NCBI RefSeq assembly: GCF_031755915.1
Contig: NC_083388.1
Location: 27,807,001-27,871,000 of the forward strand
Reading direction: 5' to 3'
DNA length: 64,000 nucleotides
From: Ziziphus jujuba
Lineage: Eukaryota > Streptophyta > Magnoliopsida > Rosales > Rhamnaceae
Shown here: in pieces, positions 25,820 to 40,078 of the stretch
Numbering within the stretch: position 1 is the first letter of the stretch
Layout: the number at the start of each line of letters is the position of its first letter
Program-made: the position numbers and the translations under genes
The notes under the pieces: model-generated
The model's database searches: none
Told to the model about the DNA's origin: nothing
The model's input: only the letters and a program-made list of their open reading frames with translations

Positions 25820-28800
25820 AGAAAATCAGATTGATTAAATAGAAATATCACACACACAAAAAAAAAAATTTTTTGCTAACAAGCGAAGCATAAGTAGTTT
25901 TATGCTTTGCCTCTTACCATGATTTTAAAAAAAAATGTTAATTTAATATGTTGCTTAAATATTTCCACAGAATATTTGATGTTGTGAAGAAAATCAGATT
26001 AAGTTAAAAAAAAACACAAAAAAAGAAATTGTATTTGCTAATAGGCGACACGGAAACATTTTTATGCGTCGCCTATTACTGATAATGAAAAAAAAAAACG
26101 CTAGTTTATGTTGTTTAAATATTTTCACTGGTGATTTGATGCTGGAAAATCAGATTGATTAAACAGAAATATCACACACAAAAAAAAAAAAATTATTTGC
26201 TAACAAGCGAAGCATAAGTAGTTTTATGCTTTGCCTCTTACCATGATTTAAAAAAAAATGTTAATTTAATAAGTTGCTTAAATATTTGCGCATGATATTT
26301 GATGTTGTAAAGAAAATAAGATTGAATTAAAAAAAAAACAAAAATAAATTGTATTTCATTACAAACGATGTGGAAACATTTCTATGCGTCGCCGATTACT
26401 GATAACCTATGAAAAAAAAACCACTAGTTTATGTTGTTTAAATATTTTCATTGGTGATTTGATGCTGAAAGAAAATCAGATTGATTAAATAGAAATATCA
26501 CACACAGAAAAAAAAAAAATTATTTGCTAACAAGCGAAGCATAAGTAGTTTTATGCTTTGCCTCTTACCATGATTTTAAAAAAAATGTTAATTTAATAGG
26601 TTGCTTAAATATTTCCACAGAATATTTGATGTTGTGAAGAAAATCAGATTAAGTTAAAAAAAAAAACACAAAAAAAGAAATTGTATTTGCTAATAGGCGA
26701 CACGGAAACATTTTTATGCGTCGCCTATTACTGATAATGAAAAAAAAAACGCTAGTTTATGTTGTTTAAATATTTTCACTGGTGATTTGATGCTGGAAAA
26801 TCAGATTGATTAAACAGAAATATCACACACAAAAAAAAAAAAAAATTATTTGCTAACAAGCGAAGCATAAGTAGTTTTATGCTTTGCCTCTTACCATGAT
26901 TTAAAAAAAAATGTTAATTTAATAAGTTGCTTAAATATTTGCGCATGATATTTGATGTTGTAAAGAAAATCAGATTGAATTAAAAATAAAAATAAATAAA
27001 TTGTATTTCCTTACAGACGATGTGGAAACATTTCTATGCGTCGCCGATTACTGATAACCTATGAAAAAAAAACCACTAGTTTATGTTGTTTAAATATTTT
27101 CATTGGTGATTTGATGGTGAAAGAAATCAGATTGATTAAATAGAAATATCACACACACACAAAAAAAAAATTATTTGCTAACAAGCGATGCATAAGTAGT
27201 TTTATGCGTTGCCTCTTACCACGATTTTAAAAAAAATGTTAATTTAATAAGTTGCTTAAATATTTCCACAGAATATTTGATGTTGTAAAGAAAATCAGAT
27301 TGAATTAAAAAAAAACAAAAATAAATTGTATTTCCTTATAGACGATGTGGAAACATTTCTATGCGTCGCCGATTACTGATAACCTATGAAAACAAAAACA
27401 CTAGTTTATGTTGTTTAAATATTTTCATTGGTGATTTGATGCTGAAAGAAAATCAGATTGATTAAATAGAAATATCACACACAAACAAAAAAAAAATTAT
27501 TTGCTAACAAGCGATGCATAAGTAGTTTTATGCGTTGCCTCTTACCATGATTGAAAAAAAAATGTTAATTTAATAAGTTGCTTAAATATTTCCACAGAAT
27601 ATTTGATGTTGTAAAGAAAATCAGATTAAGTGAAAAAAAAAACACAAAAAAAGAAATTGTACTTGCTAATAGGCGACACGGACACATTTTTATGCGTCGC
27701 CTATTACTGATAATGAAAAAAAAAACACTAGTTTATGTTGTTTAAATATTTTCATTGGTGATTTGATGGTGAAAGAAAATCAGATTGATTAAATAGAAAT
27801 ATCACACACACACAAAAAAAAAATTATTTGCTAACAAGCGATGCATAAGTAGTTTTATGCGTTGCCTCTTACCATGATTTTAAAAAAAATGTTAATTTAA
27901 TAAGTTGCTTAAATATTTCCACAGAATATTTGACGTTGTAAAGAAAATCAGATTGAATTAAAAAAAAACAAAAATAAATTGTATTTCCTTATAGACGATG
28001 TGGAAACATTTCTATGCGTCGCCGATTACTGATAACCTATGAAAAAAAAAACACTAGTTTATGTTGTTTAAATATTTTCATTGGTGATTTGATGCTGAAA
28101 GAAAATCAGATTGATTAAATAGAAATATCACACACACAAAAAAAAAATTTTTTTGCTAACAAGCGAAGCATAAGTAGTTTTATGCTTTGCCTCTTACCAT
28201 GATTTTAAAAAAAAATGTTAATTTAATATGTTGCTTAAATATTTGCGCATGATATTTGATGTTGTGAAGAAAATCAGATTGAATTAAAAAAAACAAAAAT
28301 AAATTGTATTTCCTTACAGACGATGTGGAAACATTTCTATGCGTCGCCGATTACTGATAACCTATGAAAAAAAAACCACTAGTTTATGTTGTTTAAATAT
28401 TTTCATTGGTGATTTGATGGTGAAAGAAAATTAGATTGATTAAATAGAAATATCACACACACACAAAAAAAAAATTATTTGCTAACAAGCGATGCATAAG
28501 TAGTTTTATGCGTTGCCTCTTACCATGATTTTAAAAAAAATGTTAATTTAATAAGTTGCTTAAATATTTCCACAGAATATTTGATGTTGTAAAGAAAATC
28601 AGATTGAATTAAAAAAAAACAAAAATAAATTGTATTTCCTTATAGACGATGTGGAAACATTTCTATGCGTCGCCGATTACTGATAACCTATGAAAACAAA
28701 AACACTAGTTTATGTTGTTTAAATATTTTTATTGGTGATTTGATGCTGAAAGAAAATCAGATTGATTAAAGAAAAAGATTACACACAAAAAAAAAAAAAA

Positions 28801-29670
28801 ATTATTTGCTAACAAGCGACGCATAAGTAGTTTTATGCGTCGCCTCTTACCATGATTTAAAAAAAAATGTTAATTTAATAAGTTGCTTAAATATTTCCAC
28901 AGAATATTTGATGTTGTAAAGAAAATCAGATTAAGTGAAAAAAAAAACACAAAAAAAGAAATTGTACTTGCTAATAGGCGACACGGACACATTTTTATGC
29001 GTCGCCTATTACTGATAATGAAAAAAAAAACACTAGTTTATGTTGTTTAAATATTTTCATTGGTGATTTGATGGTGAAAGAAAATTAGATTGATTAAATA
29101 GAAATATCACACACACAAAAAAAAAAAATTATTTGCTAACAAGCGAAGCATAAGTAGTTTTATGCTTTGCCTCTTACCATGATTTTAAAAAAAATGTTAA
29201 TTTAATAAGTTGCTTAAATATTTGCACAGGATATTTGATGTTGTAAAGAAAATCAGATTGAATTAAAAAAAAACAAAAATAAATTGTATTTCCTTATAGA
29301 CGATGTGGAAACATTTCTATGCGTCGCCGATTACTGATAACCTATGAAAAAAAAAAACACTAGTTTATGTTGTTTAAATATTTTCATTGGTGATTTGATG
29401 CTGAAAGAAAATCAGATTGATTAAATAGAAATATCACACACACAAAAAAAAAAATTATTTGCTAACAAGCGAAGCATAAGTAGTTTTATGCTTTGCCTCT
29501 TACCATGATTTTAAAAAAAATGTTAATTTAATAGGTTGCTTAAATATTTCGACAGAATATTTGATGTTGTGAAGAAAATCAGATTAAGTTAAAAAAAAAA
29601 ACACAAAAAAAGAAATTGTATTTGCTAATAGGCGACACGGAAACATTTTTATGCGTCGCCTATTACTGAT
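25820..29670 (+). repeat. HOR, offset 4,240 bp, copy 2
   Basis: This matches 21,580-25,430. Small differences are visible: CACACAGAAAAAAA near 26,503 and a 2-base loss in GGTGAAAGAAATCAG near 27,117. The match stops after the B2 monomer near 29,670. Confidence 0.83.
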
Positions 29671-29684
29671 AATGAAAAAAAAAA

Positions 29685-31964
29685 CGCTAGTTTATGTTGT
29701 TTAAATATTTTCACTGGTGATTTGATGCTGAAAGAAAATCAGATTGATTAAACAGAAATATCACACACAAAAAAAAAAAATTATTTGCTAACAAGCGAAG
29801 CATAAGTAGTTTTATGCTTTGCCTTTTACCATGATTTAAAAAAAAATGTTAATTTAATAAGTTGCTTAAATATTTGCGCATGATATTTGATGTTGTAAAG
29901 AAAATCAGATTGAATTAAAAAAAAACAAAAATAAATTGTATTTCCTTACAGACGATGTGGAAACATTTCTATGCGTCGCCGATTACTGATAACCTATGAA
30001 AAAAAAAACACTGGTTTATGTTGTTTAAATATTTTCATTGGTGATTTGATGGTGAAAGAAAATCAGATTGATTAAATAGAAATATCACACACACACAAAA
30101 AAAAAAATTATTTGCTAACAAGCGATGCATAAGTAGTTTTATGCGTTGCCTCTTACCATGATTGAAAAAAAAATGTTAATTTAATAAGTTGCTTAAATAT
30201 TTCCACAGAATATTTGATGTTGTAAAGAAAATCAGATTAAGTGAAAAAAAAAACACAAAAAAAGAAATTGTATTTGCTAATAGGCGACACGGACACATTT
30301 TTATGCGTCGCCTATTACTGATAATGAAAAAAAAACACTAGTTTATGTTGTTTAAATATTTTCACTGATGATTTGATGTTGAAAGATAATCAGATTGATT
30401 AAAGAAAAAGATTACACACAAAAAAAAAAAAAATTATTTGCTAACAAGCGACGCATAAGTAGTTTTATGCGTCGCCTCTTACCATGATCTAAAAAAAAAT
30501 GTTAATTTAATAAGTTGCTTAAATATTTGCACAGGATATTTGATGTTGTAAAGAAAATCAGATTGAATTAAAAAAAAACAAAAATAAATTGTATTTCCTT
30601 ATAGACGATGTGGAAACATTTTTATGCGTCGCGGATTACTGATAACCTATGAAAAAAAAAACACTAGTTTATGTTGTTTAAATATTTTCATTGGTGATTT
30701 GATGCTGAAAGAAAATCAGATTGATTAAATAGAAATATCACACACACAAAAAAAAAATTTTTTTGCTAACAAGCGAAGCATAAGTAGTTTTATGCTTTGC
30801 CTCTTACCATGATTTTAAAAAAAAATGTTAATTTAATATGTTGCTTAAATATTTCCACAGAATATTTGATGTTGTGAAGAAAATCAGATTAAGTTAAAAA
30901 AAAAAACACAAAAAAAGAAATTGTATTTGCTAATAGGCGACACGGAAACATTTTTATGCGTCGCCTATTACTGATAATGAAAAAAAAAACGCTAGTTTAT
31001 GTTGTTTAAATATTTTCACTGGTTATTTGATGCTGGAAAATCAGATTGATTAAACAGAAATATCACACACAAAAAAAAAAAAATTATTTGCTAACAAGCG
31101 AAGCATAAGTAGTTTTATGCTTTGCCTCTTACCATGATTTAAAAAAAAATGTTAATTTAATAAGTTGCTTAAATATTTGCGCATGATATTTGATGTTGTA
31201 AAGAAAATCAGATTGAATTAAAAAAAAACAAAAATAAATTGTATTTCATTACAGACGATGTGGAAACATTTCTATGCGTCGCCGATTACTGATAACCTAT
31301 GAAAAAACAACCACTAGTTTATGTTGTTTAAATATTTTCATTGGTGATTTGATGCTGAAAGAAAATTAGATTGATTAAATAGAAATATCACACACACAAA
31401 AAAAAAAAATTATTTGCTAACAAGCGAAGCATAAGTAGTTTTATGCTTTGCCTCTTACCATGATTTTAAAAAAAATGTTAATTTAATAAGTTGCTTAAAT
31501 ATTTGCACAGGATATTTGATGTTGTAAAGAAAATCAGATTGAATTAAAAAAAAACAAAAATAAATTGTATTTCCTTATAGACGATGTGGAAACATTTCTA
31601 TGCGTCGCCGATTACTGATAACCTATGAAAAAAAAAACACTAGTTTATGTTGTTTAAATATTTTCATTGGTGATTTGATGCTGAAAGAAAATCAGATTGA
31701 TTAAATAGAAATATCACACACACAAAAAAAAAAATTATTTGCTAACAAGCGAAGCATAAGTAGTTTTATGCTTTGCCTCTTACCATGATTTTAAAAAAAA
31801 TGTTAATTTAATAGGTTGCTTAAATATTTCCACAGAATATTTGATGTTGTGAAGAAAATCAGATTAAGTTAAAAAAAAAAACACAAAAAAAGAAATTGTA
31901 TTTGCTAATAGGCGACACGGAAACATTTTTATGCGTCGCCTATTACTGATAATGAAAAAAAAAA
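29685..31964 (+). repeat. Seven-dimer HOR (2,280 bp), copy 1
   Basis: This block begins at CGCTAGTTTATG (29,685). It contains GCCTTTTACC (29,821), CACTGGTTTATG (near 30,008), and GAAAGATAATCAG (30,381). The same order starts again at 31,965. Confidence 0.8.
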
Positions 31965-34572
31965 CGCTAGTTTATGTTGTTTAAATATTTTCACTGGTGA
32001 TTTGATGCTGAAAGAAAATCAGATTGATTAAACAGAAATATCACACACAAAAAAAAAAAATTATTTGCTAACAAGCGAAGCATAAGTAGTTTTATGCTTT
32101 GCCTTTTACCATGATTTAAAAAAAAATGTTAATTTAATAAGTTGCTTAAATATTTGCGCATGATATTTGATGTTGTAAAGAAAATCAGATTGAATTAAAA
32201 AAAAACAAAAATAAATTGTATTTCCTTACAGACGATGTGGAAACATTTCTATGCGTCGCCGATTACTGATAACCTATGAAAAAAAAAACACTGGTTTATG
32301 TTGTTTAAATATTTTCATTGGTGATTTGATGGTGAAAGAAAATCAGATTGATTAAATAGAAATATCACACACACACAAAAAAAAAAATTATTTGCTAACA
32401 AGCGATGCATAAGTAGTTTTATGCGTTGCCTCTTACCATGATTGAAAAAAAAATGTTAATTTAATAAGTTGCTTAAATATTTGCACAGGATATTTGATGT
32501 TGTAAAGAAAATCAGATTGAATTAAAAAAAAACAAAAATAAATTGTATTTCCTTATAGACGATGTGGAAACATTTCTATGCGTCGCCGATTACTGATAAC
32601 CTATGAAAAAAAAAACACTAGTTTATGTTGTTTAAATATTTTCATTGGTGATTTGATGCTGAAAGAAAATCAGATTGATTAAATAGAAATATCACACACA
32701 CACAAAAAAAAAAATTATTTGCTAACAAGCGATGCATAAGTAGTTTTATGCGTTGCCTCTTACCATGATTGAAAAAAAAATGTTAATTTAATAAGTTGCT
32801 TAAATATTTCCACAGAATTTTTGATGTTGTAAAGAAAATCAGATTAAGTGAAAAAAAAAACACAAAAAAAGAAATTGTATTTGCTAATAGGCGACACGGA
32901 CACATTTTTATGCGTCGCCTATTACTGATAATGAAAAAAAAACACTAGTTTATGTTGTTTAAATATTTTCACTGATGATTTGATGTTGAAAGATAATCAG
33001 ATTGATTAAAGAAAAAGATTACACACAAAAAAAAAAAAAATTATTTGCTAACAAGCGACGCATAAGTAGTTTTATGCGTCGCCTCTTACCATGATCTAAA
33101 AAAAAATGTTAATTTAATAAGTTGCTTAAATATTTGCACAGGATATTTGATGTTGTAAAGAAAATCAGATTGAATTAAAAAAAAACAAAAATAAATTGTA
33201 TTTCCTTATAGACGATGTGGAAACATTTTTATGCGTCGCGGATTACTGATAACCTATGAAAAAAAAAACACTAGTTTATGTTGTTTAAATATTTTCATTG
33301 GTGATTTGATGCTGAAAGAAAATCAGATTGATTAAATAGAAATATCACACACACAAAAAAAAAATTTTTTTGCTAACAAGCGAAGCATAAGTAGTTTTAT
33401 GCTTTGCCTCTTACCATGATTTTAAAAAAAAATGTTAATTTAATATGTTGCTTAAATATTTCCACAGAATATTTGATGTTGTGAAGAAAATCAGATTAAG
33501 TTAAAAAAAAAAACACAAAAAAAGAAATTGTATTTGCTAATAGGCGACACGGAAACATTTTTATGCGTCGCCTATTACTGATAATGAAAAAAAAAACGCT
33601 AGTTTATGTTGTTTAAATATTTTCACTGGTGATTTGATGCTGGAAAATCAGATTGATTAAACAGAAATATCACACACAAAAAAAAAAAAATTATTTGCTA
33701 ACAAGCGAAGCATAAGTAGTTTTATGCTTTGCCTCTTACCATGATTTAAAAAAAAATGTTAATTTAATAAGTTGCTTAAATATTTGCGCATGATATTTGA
33801 TGTTGTAAAGAAAATCAGATTGAATTAAAAAAAAAACAAAAATAAATTGTATTTCATTACAGACGATGTGGAAACATTTCTATGCGTCGCCGATTACTGA
33901 TAACCTATGAAAAAAAAACCACTAGTTTATGTTGTTTAAATATTTTCATTGGTGATTTGATGCTGAAAGAAAATTAGATTGATTAAATAGAAATATCACA
34001 CACACAAAAAAAAAAAATTATTTGCTAACAAGCGAAGCATAAGTAGTTTTATGCTTTGCCTCTTACCATGATTTTAAAAAAAATGTTAATTTAATAAGTT
34101 GCTTAAATATTTGCACAGGATATTTGATGTTGTAAAGAAAATCAGATTGAATTAAAAAAAAACAAAAATAAATTGTATTTCCTTATAGACGATGTGGAAA
34201 CATTTCTATGCGTCGCCGATTACTGATAACCTATGAAAAAAAAAACACTAGTTTATGTTGTTTAAATATTTTCATTGGTGATTTGATGCTGAAAGAAAAT
34301 CAGATTGATTAAATAGAAATATCACACACACAAAAAAAAAAATTATTTGCTAACAAGCGAAGCATAAGTAGTTTTATGCTTTGCCTGTTACCATGATTTT
34401 AAAAAAAATGTTAATTTAATAGGTTGCTTAAATATTTCCACAGAATATTTGATGTTGTGAAGAAAATCAGATTAAGTTAAAAAAAAAAACACAAAAAAAG
34501 AAATTGTATTTGCTAATAGGCGACACGGAAACATTTTTATGCGTCGCCTATTACTGATAATGAAAAAAAAAA
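31965..34572 (+). repeat. Eight-dimer HOR (2,608 bp), copy 2 with one extra dimer
   Basis: The markers match the block at 29,685. An extra B3+A4 dimer of about 326 bp lies near 32,480-32,805, so GAAAGATAATCAG falls 2,607 bp after its counterpart. TTTCCACAGAATTTTTG near 32,809 is private to this copy. Confidence 0.78.
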
Positions 34573-34860
34573 CGCTAGTTTATGTTGTTTAAATATTTTC
34601 ACTGGTGATTTGATGCTGAAAGAAAATCAGATTGATTAAACAGAAATATCACACACAAAAAAAAAAAAATTATTTGCTAACAAGCGAAGCATAAGTAGTT
34701 TTATGCTTTGCCTTTTACCATGATTTAAAAAAAAATGTTAATTTAATAAGTTGCTTAAATATTTGCGCATGATATTTGATGTTGTAAAGAAAATCAGATT
34801 GAATTAAAAAAAAACAAAAATAAATTGTATTTCCTTACAGACGATGTGGAAACATTTCTA

Positions 34861-37800
34861 TGCGTCGCCGATTACTGATAACCTATGAAAAAAAAAACAC
34901 TGGTTTATGTTGTTTAAATATTTTCATTGGTGATTTGATGGTGAAAGAAAATCAGATTGATTAAATAGAAATATCACACACACACAAAAAAAAAAATTAT
35001 TTGCTAACAAGCGATGCATAAGTAGTTTTATGCGCTGCCTCTTACCATGATTGAAAAAAAAATGTTAATTTAATAAGTTGCTTAAATATTTCCACAGAAT
35101 ATTTGATGTTGTAAAGAAAATCAGATTAAGTGAAAAAAAAAACACAAAAAAAGAAATTGTATTTGCTAATAGGCGACACGGACACATTTTTATGCGTCGC
35201 CTATTACTGATAATGAAAAAAAAACACTAGTTTATGTTGTTTAAATATTTTCACTGATGATTTGATGTTGAAAGATAATCAGATTGATTAAAGAAAAAGA
35301 TTACACACAAAAAAAAAAAAATTTATTTGCTAACAAGCGACGCATAAGTAGTTTTATGCGTCGCCTCTTACCATGATCTAAAAAAAAATGTTAATTTAAT
35401 AAGTTGCTTAAATATTTGCACAGGATATTTGATGTTGTAAAGAAAATCAGATTGAATTAAAAAAAAACAAAAATAAATTGTATTTCCTTATAGACGATGT
35501 GGAAACATTTTTATGCGTCGCCGATTACTGATAACCTATGAAAAAAAAAACACTAGTTTATGTTGTTTAAATATTTTCATTGGTGATTTGATGCTGAAAG
35601 AAAATCAGATTGATTAAATAGAAATATCACACACACAAAAAAAAAATTTTTTTGCTAACAAGCGAAGCATAAGTAGTTTTATGCTTTGCCTCTTACCATG
35701 ATTTTAAAAAAAAATGTTAATTTAATATGTTGCTTAAATATTTCCACAGAATATTTGATGTTGTGAAGAAAATCAGATTAAGTTAAAAAAAAAAACACAA
35801 AGAAAGAAATTGTATTTGCTAATAGGCGACACGGAAACATTTTTATGCGTCGCCTATTACTGATAATGAAAACAAAAACGCTAGTTTATGTTGTTTAAAT
35901 ATTTTCACTGGTGATTTGATGCTGGAAAATCAGATTTATTAAACAGAAATATCACACACAAAAAAAAAAAAATTATTTGCTAACAAGCGAAGCATAAGTA
36001 GTTTTATGCTTTGCCTCTTACCATGATTTAAAAAAAAATGTTAATTTAATAAGTTGCTTAAATATTTGCGCATGATATTTGATGTTGTAAAGAAAATCAG
36101 ATTGAATTAAAAAAAAACAAAAATAAATTGTATTTCATTACAGACGATGTGGAAACATTTCTATGCGTCGCCGATTACTGATAACCTATGAAAAAAAAAC
36201 CACTAGTTTATGTTGTTTAAATATTTTCATTGGTAATTTGATGCTGAAAGAAAATTAGATTGATTAAATAGAAATATCACACACACAAAAAAAAAAATTA
36301 TTTGCTAACAAGCGAAGCATAAGTAGTTTTATGCTTTGCCTCTTACCATGATTTTAAAAAAAATGTTAATTTAATAGGTTGCTTAAATATTTCCACAGAA
36401 TATTTGATGTTGTGAAGAAAATCAGATTAAGTTAAAAAAAAAAACACAAAAAAAGAAATTGTATTTGCTAATAGGCGACACGGAAACATTTTTATGCGTC
36501 GCCTATTACTGATAATGAAAAAAAAAACGCTAGTTTATGTTGTTTAAATATTTTCACTGGTGATTTGATGCTGGAAAATCAGATTGATTAAACAGAAATA
36601 TCACACACAAAAAAAAAAAAAAATTATTTGCGAACAAGCGAAGCATAAGTAGTTTTATGCTTTGCCTCTTACCATGATTTAAAAAAAAATGTTAATTTAA
36701 TAAGTTGCTTAAATATTTGCGCATGATATTTGATGTTGTGAAGAAAATCAGATTGAATTAAAAAAAAACAAAAATAAATTGTATTTCCTTACAGACGATG
36801 TGGAAACATTTCTATGCGTCGCCGATTACTGATAACCTATGAAAAAAAAACCACTAGTTTATGTCGTTTAAATATTTTCATTGGTGATTTGATGGTGAAA
36901 GAAAATCAGATTGATTAAATAGAAATATCACACACACACAAAAAAAAAATTATTTGCTAAAAAGCGATGCATAAGTAGTTTTATGCGTTGCCTCTTACCA
37001 CGATTTTAAAAAAAATGTTAATTTAATAAGTTGCTTAAATATTTCCACAGAATATTTGATGTTGTAAAGAAAATCAGATTGAATTAAAAAAAAACAAAAA
37101 TAAATTGTATTTCCTTATAGACGATGTGGAAACATTTCTATGCGTCGCCGATTACTGATAACCTATGAAAACAAAAACACTAGTTTATGTTGTTTAAATA
37201 TTTTTATTGTTGATTTGATGCTGAAAGAAAATCAGATTGATTAAAGAAAAAGATTACACAAAAAAAAAAAAAAAATTATTTGCTAACAAGCGACGCATAA
37301 GTAGTTTTATGCGTCGCCTCTTACCATGATTTAAAAAAAAATGTTAATTTAATAAGTTGCTTAAATATTTGCACAGGATATTTGATGTTGTAAGGAAAAT
37401 CAGATTGAATTAAAAAAAAACAAAAATAAATTGTATTTCCTTATAGACGATGTGGAAACATTTCTATGCGTCGCCGATTACTGATAACCTATGAAAAAAA
37501 AAACACTAGTTTATGTTGTTTAAATATTTTCATTGGTGATTTGATGCTGAAAGAAAATCAGATTGATTAAACAGAAATATCACACACAAAAAAAAAAAAA
37601 AATTATTTGCGAACAAGCGAAGCATAAGTAGTTTTATGCTTTGCCTCTTACCATGATTTAAAAAAAAATGTTAATTTAATAAGTTGCTTAAATATTTGCG
37701 CATGATATTTGATGTTGTGAAGAAAATCAGATTGAATTAAAAAAAAACAAAAATAAATTGTATTTCCTTACAGACGATGTGGAAACATTTCTATGCGTCG

Positions 37801-40078
37801 CCGATTACTGATAACCTATGAAAAAAAAACCACTAGTTTATGTTGTTTAAATATTTTCATTGGTGATTTGATGGTGAAAGAAAATCATATTGATTAAATA
37901 GAAATATCACACACACACAAAAAAAAAATTATTTGCTAACAAGCGATGCATAAGTAGTTTTATGCGTTGCCTCTTACCACGATTTTAAAAAAAATGTTAA
38001 TTTAATAAGTTGCTTAAATATTTCCACAGAATATTTGATGTTGTAAAGAAAATCAGATTGAATTAAAAAAAAACAAAAATAAATTGTATTTCCTTATAGA
38101 CGATGTGGAAACATTTCTATGCGTCGCCGATTACTGATAACCTATGAAAACAAAAACACTAGTTTATGTTGTTTAAATATTTTCATTGGTGATTTGATGC
38201 TGAAAGAAAATCAGATTGATTAAATAGAAATATCACACACACAAAAAACAAAATTATTTGCTAACAAGCGAAGCATAAGTAGTTTTATGCTTTGCCTCTT
38301 ACCATGATTTTAAAAAAAATGTTAATTTAATAGGTTGCTTAAATATTTCCACAGAATATTTGATGTTGTGAAGAAAATCAGATTAAGTTAAAAAAAAAAA
38401 CACAAAAAAAGAAATTGTATTTGCTACTAGGCGACACGGAAACATTTTTATGCGTCGCCTATTACTGATAATGAAAAAAAAAACGCTAGTTTATGTTGTT
38501 TAAATATTTTCACTGGTGATTTGATGCTGAAAGAAAATCAGATTGATTAAACAGAAATATCACACACAAAAAAAAAAAATTATTTGCTAACAAGCGAAGC
38601 ATAAGTAGTTTTATGCTTTGCCTTTTACCATGATTTAAAAAAAAATGTTAATTTAATAAGTTGCTTAAATATTTGCGCATGATATTTGATGTTGTAAAGA
38701 AAATCAGATTGAATTAAAAAAAAACAAAAATAAATTGTATTTCCTTACAGACGATGTGGAAACATTTCTATGCGTCGCCGATTACTGATAACCTATGAAA
38801 AAAAAAACACTGGTTTATGCTGTTTAAATATTTTCATTGGTGATTTGATGGTGAAAGAAAGTCAGATTGATTAAATAGAAATATCACACACACACAAAAA
38901 AAAAAATTATTTGCTAACAAGCGATGCATAAGTAGTTTTATGCGTTGCCTCTTACCATGATTGAAAAAAAAATGTTAATTTGATAACTTGCTTAAATATT
39001 TCCACAGAATATTTGATGTTGTAAAGAAAATCAGATTAAGTGAAAAAAAAAACACAAAAAAAGAAATTGTATTTGCTAATAGGCGACACGGACACATTTT
39101 TATGCGTCGCCTATTACTGATAATGAAAAAAAAACACTAGTTTATGTTGTTTAAATATTTTCACTGATGATTTGATGTTGAAAGATAATCAGATTGATTA
39201 AAGAAAAAGATTACACACAAAAAAATAAAAAAATTATTTGCTAACAAGCGACGCATAAGTAGTTTTATGCGTCGCCTCTTACCATGATCTAAAAAAAAAT
39301 GTTAATTTAATAAGTTGCTTAAATATTTGCACAGGATATTTGATGTTTTAAAGAAAATCAGATTGAATTAAAAAAAAACAAAAATAAATTGTATTTCCTT
39401 ACCGACGATGTGGAAACATTTCTATGCGTCGCCGATTACTGATAACCTATGAAAAAAAACACTAGTTTATGTTGTTTAAATATTTTCATTCGTGATTTGA
39501 TGCTGAAAGAAAATCAGATTGATTAAATAGAAATATCACACACACAAAAAAAAAAATTATTTGCTAACAAGCGATGCATAAGTAGTTTTATGCGTTGCCT
39601 CTTACCATGATTTAAAAAAAAAATGTTAATTTAATAAGTTGCTTAAATATTTCCACAGAATATTTGATTTTGTAAAGAAAATCAGATTAAGTTAAAAAAA
39701 AAAACACAAAAAATGAAATTGTATTAGCTAATAGGCGACACGGAAACATTTTTATGCGTCGCCTATTACTGATAATGAAAAAAAAAAACAATAGTTTATG
39801 TTGTTTAAATATTTTCACTGATGATTTGATGTTGAAAGAAAATCAGATTGATTAAAGAGAAAGATTACACACACAAAAAAAAAAAATTATTTGCTAACAA
39901 GCGACGCATAAGTAGTTTTATGCGTCGCCTCTTACCATGATCTAAAAAAAAATGTAAATTTAATAAGTTGCTTAAATATTTGCACAGGATATTTGATGTT
40001 GTAAAGAAAATCAGATTGAATTAAAAAAAAAACAAAAATAAATTGTATTTCCTTATAGACGATGTGGAAACATTTCTA
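34861..40078 (+). repeat. Sixteen-dimer HOR (5,218 bp), copy 1
   Basis: Markers in order: CACTGGTTTATG (34,898), GCGCTGCCTC (near 35,033), CAGATTTATTAAACAG (35,931), GGTAATTTGATG (near 36,232), TTGCTAAAAAGCGATGC (near 36,955), TTGTTGATTTG (near 37,207), TGATAACTTG (38,981), CTTACCGACG (near 39,398) and ATTAGCTAATAGG (near 39,723). Each recurs exactly 5,218 bp later. The left boundary lies between about 34,775 and 34,860. Confidence 0.87.

Larger units (their letters stand above)
17692..34860 (+). repeat. Subarray III: A1/A3/A4 with B2 and B3, nested HORs
   Basis: About 53 dimers. The A4 dyad (GCGATGCATAA with TTATGCGTTGC) becomes common, A2 is absent and B1 largely disappears. B2 (AATAGGCGACACGG) and B3 (CGCCGATTACTGATAACC) supply the B halves. 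Extended CA runs (TATCACACACACACA) accompany A4. Large duplications at offsets of 3,253, 4,240, 2,280 and 2,608 bp overlap one another, so this zone was built by repeated unequal exchange with changing register. Confidence 0.85.
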
